Assembly (NCBI RefSeq): GCF_051014445.1
Contig: NW_027488366.1
Coordinates: 21,098,001 to 21,162,000 of the forward strand
Direction: 5' to 3'
DNA length: 64,000 bases
Source: Colletes latitarsis
Lineage: Eukaryota; Arthropoda; Insecta; Hymenoptera; Colletidae
In this document: piece by piece, positions 51,165 through 63,204 of the stretch
Layout: each line of letters opens with the position of its first letter
Position numbering within the stretch: the stretch's first letter is position 1
Translations under genes and position numbers: made by a program
Notes under the pieces: generated by a model
What the model was told of the DNA's origin: nothing
The model's input: the letters and a program-made list of their open reading frames with translations, nothing else
Database searches by the model: none

Positions 51165-52975
51165 TGTGGTACCACATTACTATGTGATCCAAACCAGAAA
51201 ATAACCCAGGATCTGTTCAACGAGTATGTGAAGTGTGCGAAAGTATGAGTCTGATGAGGTCAAATCCCAGACCTATCCCAGACCTAACTTGCGTTATCCT
51301 CTAAAATATTGATCGAAACCAGGTTTAATTGACCGTTTCAGTGTGGTACCACATTACTACGTGATCCAAACCAGAAAAAACCCAGGATCAGTTCAACAAG
51401 TATGTGAAGAATGCGAAAGTATGAGCCTGATGAGGGCAAATCCCAGACCTATTCCAGGCCTAACTTGCGTTATCCTCTAAAATATTGATCGAAACCAGGT
51501 TTAATTGACCGTTTCGGTGTGGTGCCTCATTACTACGTGATCCAAACCAGAAAAAACCCAGGATCCGTTCAACAAGTATGTGAAGATAGCGAAAGAATGA
51601 GTCTGATGAGTGAAAATCCCAGGCCTAACCTAGACCTAACATGCGTTATCCTCTAAAATATTGATCGCAACCAGGTTTAATTGATTGTTTCAGTGTGGTC
51701 CAACATTACTACGTGATCCAATCCAGAGAAAGGCCAGGATCTAGCCATCAAGTATGTGTAATATGCGAAAGAATGGGCCTGATGAGTGAAAATCCCAGGC
51801 CTAACCTAGACCTAACATGCGTTATCCTCAAAAATATTGATCGAAACCTGGTTTAATCAACAGTTTCAGTGTGGTACCACATTACTATGTGATCCAAACC
51901 AGAAAATAACCCAGGATCTGTTCAACGAGTATGTGAAGTGTGCGAAAGTATGAGTCTGATGAGGTCAAATCCCAGACCTATCCCAGACCTAACTTGCGTT
52001 ATCCTCTAAAATATTGATCGAAACCAGGTTTAATTGACCGTTTCAGTGTGGTACCACATTACTACGTGATTCAAACCAGAAGAAACCCAGGATCAGTTCA
52101 ACAAGTATGTGAAGAATGCGAATGTGTGAGCCTGATGAGGGCAAATCCCAGACCTATCCCAGATCTAACTTGCGTTATCCTCTAAAATATTGATCGAAAC
52201 CAGGTTTAATTGACCGTTTCAGTGTGTTACCACATTACTACGTGATCCAAACCAGAAAATAACCCAGGGTCTGTTCAACGAGTATGTGAAGTGTGCGAAA
52301 GTATGAGTCTGATGAGGTCAAATCCCAGACCTATCCCAGACCTAACTTGCGTTATCCTCTAAAATATTGATCGAAACCAGGTTTAATTGACCGTTTCAGT
52401 GTGGTACCACATTACTACGTGATCCAAACCAGAAAAAACCCAGGATCAGTTCAACAAGTATGTGAAGAATGCGAAAGTATGAGCCTGATGAGGGCAAATC
52501 CCAGACCTATTCCAGGCCTAACTTGCGTTATCCTCTAAAATATTGATCGAAACCAGGTTTAATTGACCGTTTCGGTGTGGTGCCTCATTACTACGTGATC
52601 CAAACCAGAAAAAACCCAGGATCCGTTCAACAAGTATGTGAAGATAGCGAAAGAATGAGTCTGATGAGTGAAAATCCCAGGCCTAACCTAGACCTAACAT
52701 GCGTTATCCTCTAAAATATTGATCGCAACCAGGTTTAATTGATTGTTTCAGTGTGGTCCAACATTACTACGTGATCCAATCCAGAGAAAGGCCAGGATCT
52801 AGCCATCAAGTATGTGTAATATGCGAAAGAATGGGCCTGATGAGTGAAAATCCCAGGCCTAACCTAGACCTAACATGCGTTATCCTCAAAAATATTGATC
52901 GAAACCTGGTTTAATCAACAGTTTCAGTGTGGTACCACATTACTATGTGATCCAAACCAGAAAATAACCCAGGAT
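51165..52975 (+). repeat. Six-monomer block duplicated in tandem (1058 bp offset)
   Basis: Bases 51165-51917 match 52223-52975 at an offset of 1058 (landmark TGAAGATAGC at 51581 and 52639). A related shorter copy lies at 50795-51360 with an offset of 705 (landmark at 50876). All carry GGTGTGGTGCCTCATTACTAC and ATTCCAGGCC or close variants. Confidence 0.82.
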
Positions 52976-53228
52976 CAGTTCAACAAGTATGTGAAGAATG
53001 CGAATGTATGAGCCTGATGAGGGCAAATCCCAGACCTATCCCAGACCTAACTTGCGTTATCCTCTAAAATATTGATCGAAACCAGGTTTAATTGACCGTT
53101 TCAGTGTGGTACCACATTACTACGTGATCCAAACCAGAAAAAACCCAGGATCTGTTCAACGAGTATGTGAAGTGTGCGAAAGTATGAGTCTGATGAGGTC
53201 AAATCCCAGACCTATCCCAGACCTAACT

Positions 53229-53404
53229 TGCGTTATCCTCTAAAATATTGATCGAAACCAGGTTTAATCGACTGTTTCAGTGTGGTACCACATTACTACG
53301 TGATCGAAACCAGAAAAAACCCAGGATCAGTTCAACAAGTACGTGAAAAACGCGAAAGTATGAGCCTGATCAGGGTTAATCCCAGACCTATCCCAGACCT
53401 AACT
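53229..53404 (+). repeat. Representative 176-bp satellite monomer
   Basis: One monomer counted from TGCGTTATCC to the base before the next copy. It shows three internal elements. AAACCAGGTTT (53255-53265) is a 5+1+5 inverted repeat; other monomers carry AAACCTGGTTT, which keeps the symmetry. TGTGGTACCACA (53281-53292) is a perfect 12-base palindrome containing a KpnI site. ATCCCAGACCT occurs twice in tandem (53379-53400) and is followed by AAC. The CCTAA in this last part is the complement of the insect telomere unit TTAGG. Choice of the monomer start is arbitrary. Confidence 0.9.
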
Positions 53405-56342
53405 TGCGTTATCCTCTAAAATATTTATCGAAACCAGGATTAATTGACTGTTTCAGCGTGGTACCACATTACTACGTGAAACAATCCAGAAACAGCCCAG
53501 GATCTAGCCATGAAGTATGAGAAATATGCGAAAGTATGAGCCTGATGAGGGCAAATCCTAGACCTAACCCAAACCTAACATGCGTTATCCTCTAAAATAT
53601 TTATCAAGACCAGGTTTAATTGAATGTTTCGGTGTGGTACTACATTACTACGTGATCCAATCCAGAAATAGCCCAGGATCTAGCCTTGAAGTATGAGAAA
53701 TATGCGAAAGTATGAGCCTGACGAGAGCAAATCCTAGACCTAACCCAGACCTAACATGCGTTATCCTCAAAAGTATTGATCGAAACCTGGTTTAATCGAC
53801 TGTTTCAGTGTGGTACCACATTACTATGTGATCCAAACCAGAAAATAACCCAGAATCTGTTCAACGAGTATGTGAAGTGTGCGAAAGTATGAGTCTGATG
53901 AGGGCAAATCCCAGACCTATCCCAGACCTAACATGCGCTATCCTCCAAAATATTTATCAAGACCAGGTTTAATTGATTGTTTCAGTGTGGTCCCACATTA
54001 CTACGTGATCCAATCCAGAAAAAGCCCAGGATCTAGCCATCAAGTATGTGTATTATGCGAAAGAATGAGCCTGATGAGTGAAAATCCCAGGCCTAACCTA
54101 GACCTAACATGCGTTATCCTCTAAAATATTGATCGAAACCAGGTTTAATTGACCGTTTCGGTGTGGTACCACATTACTACGTGATCCAAACCAGAAAAAA
54201 CCCAGGATCAGTTCAACAAGTATGTGAAGAATGCGAAAGTATGAGCCTGATGAGGGGAAATCCCAGACCTATCCCAGGCCTAACTTGCGTTATCCTCTAA
54301 AATATTGATCGAAACCAGGCTTAATTGACCGTTTCGGTGTGGTGCCTCATTACTACGTGATCCAAACCAGAAAAAACCCAGGATCCGTTCAACAAGTATG
54401 TGAAGAATGCGAAAGAATGAGTCTGATGAGTGAAAATCCCAGGCCTAACCTAGACCTAACATGCGTTATCCTCTAAAATATTGATCGCAACCAGGTTTAA
54501 TTGATTGTTTCAGTGTGGTCCAACATTACTACGTGATCCAATCCAGAGAAAGCCCAGGATCTAGCCATCAAGTATGTGTAATATGCGAAAGTATGAGCCT
54601 GATGAGTGAAAATCCCAGGCCTAACCTAGACCTAACATGCGTTATCCTCAAAAATGTTGATCGAAACCTGGTTTAATCGACAGTTTCAGTGTGGTACCAC
54701 ATTACTATGTGATCCAAACCAGAAAATAACCCAGGATCTGTTCAACGAGTATGTGAAGTGTGCGAAAGTATGAGTCTGATGAGGTCAAATCCCAGACCTA
54801 TCCCAGACCTAGCTTGCGTTATCCTCTAAAATATTGATCGAAACCAGGTTTAATCGTCTGTTTCAGTGTGGTACCACATTACTACGTGATCGAAACCAGA
54901 AAAAACCCAGGATCAGTTCAACAAGTACGTGAAAAACGCGAAAGTATGAGCCTGATCAGGGTTAATCCCAGACCTATCCCAGACCTAACTTGCGTTATCC
55001 TCTAAAATATTTATCGAAACCAGGATTAATTGACTGTTTCCGCGTGGTACCACATTACTACGTGAAACAATCCAGAAACAGCCCAGGATCTAGCCATGAA
55101 GTATGAGAAATATGCGAAAGTATGAGCCTGACGAGAGCAAATCCTAGACCTAACCCAGACCTAACATGCGTTATCCTCAAAAGTATTGATCGAAACCTAG
55201 TTTAATCGACTGTTTCAGTGTGGTACCACATTACTATGTGATCCAAACCAGAAACTAACCCAGGATCTGTTCAACGAGTATGTGAAGTGTGCGAAAGTAT
55301 GAGTCTGATGAGGGCAAATCCCAGACCTATCCCAGACCTAACATGCGCTATCCTCCAAAATATTTATCAAGACCAGGTTTAATTGATTGTTTCAGTGTGG
55401 TCCCACATTACTACGTGATCCAATCCAGAAAAAGCCCAGGATCTAGCCTTCAAGTATGAGTAATATACGAATGTATGAGCCTGATGAGGGCAAATCCCAG
55501 ACCTATCCCAGACCTAACTTGCGTTATCCTCTAAAATATTGATCGAAACCAGGTTTAATTGACCGTTTCAGTGTGGTACCACATTACTACGTGATCCAAA
55601 TCAGAAAAAACCCAGGATCTGTTCAACGAGTATGTGAAGTGTGCGAAAGTATGAGTCTGATGAGGTCAAATCCCAGACCTATCCCAGACCTAACTTGCGT
55701 TATCCTCTAAAATATTGATCGAAACCAGGTTTAATCGTCTGTTTCAGTGTGGTACCACATTACTACGTGATCGAAACCAGAAAAAACCCAGGATCAGTTC
55801 AACAAGTACGTGAAAAACGCGAAAGTATGAGCCTGATCAGGGTTAATCCCAGACCTATCCCAGACCTAACTTGCGTTATCCTCTAAAATATTTATCGAAA
55901 CCAGGATTAATTGACTGTTTCAGCGTGGTACCACATTACTACGTGAAACAATACAGAAACAGCCCAGGATCTAGCCATGAAGTATGAGAAATATGCGAAA
56001 GTATGAGCCTGATGAGGGCAAATCCTAGACCTAACCCAAACCTAACATGCGTTATCCTCTAAAATATTTATCAAGACCAGGTTTAATTGAATGTTTCAGT
56101 GTGGTACCACATTACTACGTGATCCAATCCAGAAATAGCCCAGGATCTAGCCTTGAAGTATGAGAAATATGCGAAAGTATGAGCCTGACGAGAGCAAATC
56201 CTAGACCTAACCCAGACCTAACATGCGTTATCCTCAAAAGTATTGATCGAAACCTAGTTTAATCGACTGTTTCAGTGTGGTACCACATTACTATGTGATC
56301 CAAACCAGAAAATAACCCAGGATCTGTTCAACGAGTATGTGA
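53350..56342 (+). repeat. 3.0-kb block, second copy of 47710-50350
   Basis: Second copy of the preceding block with two additional monomers near 55600-55940. Its right part (from 54397) also forms the start of the tandem 4404-base unit, so three related copies exist (47.7, 53.4 and about 58.8 kb). Confidence 0.85.
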
Positions 56343-58800
56343 AGAATGCGAAAGAATGAGTCTGATGAGTGAAAATCCCAGGCCTAACCTAGACCTAACA
56401 TGCGTTATCCTCTAAAATATTGATCGCAACCAGGTTTAATTGATTGTTTCAGTGTGGTCCAACATTACTACGTGATCCAATCCAGAGAAAGCCCAGGATC
56501 TAGCCATCAAGTATGTGTAATATGCGAAAGTATGAGCCTGATGAGTGAAAATCCCAGGCCTAACCTAGACCTAACATGCGTTATCCTCAAAAATGTTGAT
56601 CGAAACCTGGTTTAATCGACAGTTTCAGTGTGGTACCACATTACTATGTGATCCAAACCAGAAAAAACCCAGGATCAGTTCAACAAGTACGTGAAAAACG
56701 CGAAAGTATGAGCCTGATCAGGGTTAATCCCAGACCTATCCCAGACCTAACTTGCGTTATCCTCTAAAATATTGATCGAAACCAGGTTTAATCGACTGTT
56801 TCAGTGTGGTACCACATTACTACGTGATCGAAACCAGAAAAAACCCAGGATCAGTTCAACAAGTACGTGAAAAACGCGAAAGTATGAGCCTGATCAGGGT
56901 TAATCCCAGACCTATCCCAGACCTAACTTGCGTTATCCTCTAAAATATTTATCGAAACCAGGATTAATTGACTGTTTCAGTGTGGTCCCACATTACTACG
57001 TGATCCAAACCAGAAAAAACCCAGGATCCGTTCAACAAGTATGTGAAGAATGCGAAAGTATGAGCCTGATCAGGGTTAATCCCAGACCTATCCCAGACCT
57101 AACTTGCGTTATCCTCTAAAATATTGATCGAAACCAGGTTTAATCGACTGTTTCAGTGTGGTACCACATTACTACGTGATCGAAACCAGAAAAAACCCAG
57201 GATCAGTTCAACAAGTACGTGAAAAACGCGAAAGTATGAGCCTGATCAGGGTTAATCCCAGACCTATCCCAGACCTAACTTGCGTTATCCTCTAAAATAT
57301 TTATCGAAACCAGGATTAATTGACTGTTTCAGTGTGGTCCCACATTACTACGTGATCCAAACCAGAAAAAACCCAGGATCCGTTCAACAAGTATGTGAAG
57401 ATAGCGAAAGAATGAGTCTGATGAGTGAAAATCCCAGGCCTAACCTAGACCTAACATGCGTTATCCTCTAAAATATTGATCGCAACCAGGTTTAATTGAT
57501 TGTTTCAGTGTGGTCCAACATTACTACGTGATCCAATCCAGAGAAAGGCCAGGATCTAGCCATCAAGTATGTGTAATATGCGAAAGAATGAGCCTGATGA
57601 GTGAAAATCCCAGGCCTAACCTAGACCTAACATGCGTTATCCTCTAAAATATTTATCAAGACCAGGTTTAATTGAATGTTTCAGTGTGGTACCACATTAC
57701 TACGTGATCCAATCCAGAAATAGCCCAGGATCTAGCCTTGAAGTATGAGAAATATGCGAAAGTATGAGCCTGACGAGAGCAAATCCTAGACCTAACCCAG
57801 ACCTAACATGCGTTATCCTCAAAAGTATTGATCGAAACCTGGTTTAATCGACTGTTTCAGTGTGGTACCACATTACTATGTGATCCAAACCAGAAAATAA
57901 CCCAGGATCTGTTCAACGAGTATGTGAAGTGTGCGAAAGTATGAGTCTGATGAGGGCAAATCCCAGACCTATCCCAGACCTAACATGCGCTATCCTCCAA
58001 AATATTTATCAAGACCAGGTTTAATTGATTGTTTCAGTGTGGTCCCACATTACTACGTGATCCAATCCAGAAAAAGCCCAGGATCTAGCCATCAAGTATG
58101 AGTAATATGCGAAAGAATGAGCCTGATGAGAGTAAATCCCGGACCTAAACTAGACCTAACATGAATTATTCTCTAAAATATTGATCGAAGCCAGGTTTAA
58201 TTGACTGTTTCAGTGTGGTCCCACATTACTACGTGATCCAAACCAGAAAAAACCCAGGATCCGTTCAACAAGTATGTGAAGAATGCGAAAGTATGTGTCT
58301 GATGAGGTCAAATCCCAGACCTATCCCAGACCTAACTTGCGTTATCCTCTAAAATAATGATCGAAACCAGGTTTAATTGACCGTTTCAGTGTGGTACCAC
58401 ATTACTACGTGATTCAAACCAGAAAAAACCCAGGATCAGTTCAACAAGTATGTGAAGAACGCGAATGTATGAGCCTGATGAGGGCAAATCCCAGACCTAT
58501 CCCAGACCTAACTTGCGTTATCCTCTAAAATATTGATCGAAACCAGGTTTAATTGACCGTTTCAGTGTGGTACCACATTACTACGTGATCCAAACCAGAA
58601 AAAACCCAGGATCAGTTCAACGAGTATGTGAAGTGTGCGAAAGTATGAGTCTGATGAGGTCAAATCCCAGACCTATCCCAGACCTAACTTGCGTTATCCT
58701 CTAAAATATTGATCGAAACCAGGTTTAATCGACTGTTTCAGTGTGGTACCACATTACTACGTGATCGAAACCAGAAAAAACCCAGGATCAGTTCAACAAG
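54397..58800 (+). repeat. 4404-bp tandem unit, first copy (25 monomers)
   Basis: Matches 58801-63204 at a constant offset of 4404 bases. Checkpoints: TATGTGAAGAATGCG at 54397 and 58801, AAAAATGTTG at 54650 and 59054, TGAAGATAGC at 57396 and 61800, and ATTGATCGAAGCCAGG near 58180 and 62584. The second copy begins at the base where the first ends, so this is a direct tandem duplication. Confidence 0.9.
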
Positions 58801-61800
58801 TATGTGAAGAATGCGAAAGAATGAGTCTGATGAGTGAAAATCCCAGGCCTAACCTAGACCTAACATGCGTTATCCTCTAAAATATTGATCGCAACCAGGT
58901 TTAATTGATTGTTTCAGTGTGGTCCAACATTACTACGTGATCCAATCCAGAGAAAGCCCAGGATCTAGCCATCAAGTATGTGTAATATGCGAAAGTATGA
59001 GCCTGATGAGTGAAAATCCCAGGCCTAACCTAGACCTAACATGCGTTATCCTCAAAAATGTTGATCGAAACCTGGTTTAATCGACAGTTTCAGTGTGGTA
59101 CCACATTACTATGTGATCCAAACCAGAAAATAACCCAGGATCTGTTCAACGAGTATGTGAAGTGTGCGAAAGTATGAGTCTGATGAGGTCAAATCCCAGA
59201 CCTATCCCAGACCTAGCTTGCGTTATCCTCTAAAATATTGATCGAAACCAGGTTTAATCGTCTGTTTCAGTGTGGTACCACATTACTACGTGATCGAAAC
59301 CAGAAAAAACCCAGGATCAGTTCAACAAGTACGTGAAAAACGCGAAAGTATGAGCCTGATCAGGGTTAATCCCAGACCTATCCCAGACCTAACTTGCGTT
59401 ATCCTCTAAAATATTTATCGAAACCAGGATTAATTGACTGTTTCCGCGTGGTACCACATTACTACGTGAAACAATCCAGAAACAGCCCAGGATCTAGCCA
59501 TGAAGTATGAGAAATATGCGAAAGTATGAGCCTGACGAGAGCAAATCCTAGACCTAACCCAGACCTAACATGCGTTATCCTCAAAAGTATTGATCGAAAC
59601 CTAGTTTAATCGACTGTTTCAGTGTGGTACCACATTACTATGTGATCCAAACCAGAAACTAACCCAGGATCTGTTCAACGAGTATGTGAAGTGTGCGAAA
59701 GTATGAGTCTGATGAGGGCAAATCCCAGACCTATCCCAGACCTAACATGCGCTATCCTCCAAAATATTTATCAAGACCAGGTTTAATTGATTGTTTCAGT
59801 GTGGTCCCACATTACTACGTGATCCAATCCAGAAAAAGCCCAGGATCTAGCCTTCAAGTATGAGTAATATACGAATGTATGAGCCTGATGAGGGCAAATC
59901 CCAGACCTATCCCAGACCTAACTTGCGTTATCCTCTAAAATATTGATCGAAACCAGGTTTAATTGACCGTTTCAGTGTGGTACCACATTACTACGTGATC
60001 CAAATCAGAAAAAACCCAGGATCTGTTCAACGAGTATGTGAAGTGTGCGAAAGTATGAGTCTGATGAGGTCAAATCCCAGACCTATCCCAGACCTAACTT
60101 GCGTTATCCTCTAAAATATTGATCGAAACCAGGTTTAATCGTCTGTTTCAGTGTGGTACCACATTACTACGTGATCGAAACCAGAAAAAACCCAGGATCA
60201 GTTCAACAAGTACGTGAAAAACGCGAAAGTATGAGCCTGATCAGGGTTAATCCCAGACCTATCCCAGACCTAACTTGCGTTATGCTCTAAAATATTTATC
60301 GAAACCAGGATTAATTGACTGTTTCAGCGTGGTACCACATTACTACGTGAAACAATACAGAAACAGCCCAGGATCTAGCCATGAAGTATGAGAAATATGC
60401 GAAAGTATGAGCCTGATGAGGGCAAATCCTAGACCTAACCCAAACCTAACATGCGTTATCCTCTAAAATATTTATCAAGACCAGGTTTAATTGAATGTTT
60501 CAGTGTGGTACCACATTACTACGTGATCCAATCCAGAAATAGCCCAGGATCTAGCCTTGAAGTATGAGAAATATGCGAAAGTATGAGCCTGACGAGAGCA
60601 AATCCTAGACCTAACCCAGACCTAACATGCGTTATCCTCAAAAGTATTGATCGAAACCTAGTTTAATCGACTGTTTCAGTGTGGTACCACATTACTATGT
60701 GATCCAAACCAGAAAATAACCCAGGATCTGTTCAACGAGTATGTGAAGAATGCGAAAGAATGAGTCTGATGAGTGAAAATCCCAGGCCTAACCTAGACCT
60801 AACATGCGTTATCCTCTAAAATATTGATCGCAACCAGGTTTAATTGATTGTTTCAGTGTGGTCCAACATTACTACGTGATCCAATCCAGAGAAAGGCCAG
60901 GATCTAGCCATCAAGTATGTGTAATATGCGAAAGAATGAGCCTGATGAGTGAAAATCCCAGGCCTAACCTAGACCTAACATGCGTTATCCTCAAAAATAT
61001 TGATCGAAACCTGGTTTAATCAACAGTTTCAGTGTGGTACCACATTACTACGTGATCGAAACCAGAAAAAACCCAGGATCAGTTCAACAAGTACGTGAAA
61101 AACGCGAAAGTATGAGCCTGATCAGGGTTAATCCCAGACCTATCCCAGACCTAACTTGCGTTATCCTCTAAAATATTGATCGAAACCAGGTTTAATCGAC
61201 TGTTTCAGTGTGGTACCACATTACTACGTGATCGAAACCAGAAAAAACCCAGGATCAGTTCAACAAGTACGTGAAAAACGCGAAAGTATGAGCCTGATCA
61301 GGGTTAATCCCAGACCTATCCCAGACCTAACTTGCGTTATCCTCTAAAATATTTATCGAAACCAGGATTAATTGACTGTTTCAGTGTGGTCCCACATTAC
61401 TACGTGATCCAAACCAGAAAAAACCCAGGATCCGTTCAACAAGTATGTGAAGAATGCGAAAGTATGAGTCTGATGAGGTCAAATCCCAGACCTATCCCAG
61501 ACCTAACTTGCGTTATCCTCTAAAATATTGATCGAAACCAGGTTTAATTGACAGTTTCAGTGTGGTACCACATTACTACGTGATCCAAACCAGAAAAAAC
61601 CCAGGATCAGTTCAACAAGTATGTGAAGAATGCGAAAGTATGAGCCTGATGAGGGCAAATCCCAGACCTATTCCAGGTCTAACTTGCGTTATCCTCTAAA
61701 ATATTGATCGAAACCAGGTTTAATTGACCGTTTCGGTGTGGCGCCTCATTACTACGTGATCCAAACCAGAAAAAACCCAGGATCCGTTCAACAAGTATGT

Positions 61801-63204
61801 GAAGATAGCGAAAGAATGAGTCTGATGAGTGAAAATCCCAGGCCTAACCTAGACCTAACATGCGTTATCCTCTAAAATATTGATCGCAACCAGGTTTAAT
61901 TGATTGTTTCAGTGTGGTCCAACATTACTACGTGATCCAATCCAGAGAAAGGCCAGGATCTAGCCATCAAGTATGTGTAATATGCGAAAGAATGAGCCTG
62001 ATGAGTGAAAATCCCAGGCCTAACCTAGACCTAACATGCGTTATCCTCTAAAATATTTATCAAGACCAGGTTTAATTGAATGTTTCAGTGTGGTACCACA
62101 TTACTACGTGATCCAATCCAGAAATAGCCCAGGATCTAGCCTTGAAGTATGAGAAATATGCGAAAGTATCAGCCTGACGAGAGCAAATCCTAGACCTAAC
62201 CCAGACCTAACATGCGTTATCCTCAAAAGTATTGATCGAAACCTGGTTTAATCGACTGTTTCAGTGTGGTACCACATTACTATGTGATCCAAACCAGAAA
62301 ATAACCCAGGATCTGTTCAACGAGTATGTGAAGTGTGCGAAAGTATGAGTCTGATGAGGGCAAATCCCAGACCTATCCCAGACCTAACATGCGCTATCCT
62401 CCAAAATATTTATCAAGACCAGGTTTAATTGATTGTTTCAGTGTGGTCCCACATTACTACGTGATCCAATCCAGAAAAAGCCCAGGATCTAGCCATCAAG
62501 TATGAGTAATATGCGAAAGAATGAGCCTGATGAGAGTAAATCCCGGACCTAAACTAGACCTAACATGAATTATTCTCTAAAATATTGATCGAAGCCAGGT
62601 TTAATTGACTGTTTCAGTGTGGTCCCACATTACTACGTGATCCAAACCAGAAAAAACCCAGGATCCGTTCAACAAGTATGTGAAGAATGCGAAAGTATGT
62701 GTCTGATGAGGTCAAATCCCAGACCTATCCCAGACCTAACTTGCGTTATCCTCTAAAATAATGATCGAAACCAGGTTTAATTGACCGTTTCAGTGTGGTA
62801 CCACATTACTACGTGATTCAAACCAGAAAAAACCCAGGATCAGTTCAACAAGTATGTGAAGAACGCGAATGTATGAGCCTGATGAGGGCAAATCCCAGAC
62901 CTATCCCAGACCTAACTTGCGTTATCCTCTAAAATATTGATCGAAACCAGGTTTAATTGACCGTTTCAGTGTGGTACCACATTACTACGTGATCCAAACC
63001 AGAAAAAACCCAGGATCTGTTCAACGAGTATGTGAAGTGTGCGAAAGTATGAGTCTGATGAGGTCAAATCCCAGACCTATCCCAGACCTAACTTGCGTTA
63101 TCCTCTAAAATATTGATCGAAACCAGGTTTAATCGACTGTTTCAGTGTGGTACCACATTACTACGTGATCGAAACCAGAAAAAACCCAGGATCAGTTCAA
63201 CAAG
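58801..63204 (+). repeat. 4404-bp tandem unit, second copy
   Basis: Second copy of 54397-58800. Agreement is near-perfect apart from scattered bases (for example AAAAATG at 56589 versus AAAAATA at 60993) and one clustered tract of differences at about 61460-61770. After about 63204 the sequence follows the 53.3-54.1 kb region instead of the 4404-base unit. Confidence 0.9.
61460..61770 (+). repeat. Conversion-like tract within the second 4404-bp unit
   Basis: Here the second unit differs at many clustered positions from the matching place in the first (57056-57366). It carries CCTGATGAGGGC, ATTCCAGGTC and GTGGCGCCTCATT in place of CCTGATCAGGGTTAATCC and GTGGTCCCACATT. The replacing sequence matches about 51310-51560 and 52370-52610 instead. 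Length and phase are unchanged. Confidence 0.7.

Noticed and set aside
53229..53404. CENP-B box in the monomer.
   Set aside because: The core pattern TTCG-N4-A-N2-CGGG was not found on either strand of the monomer variants I read.
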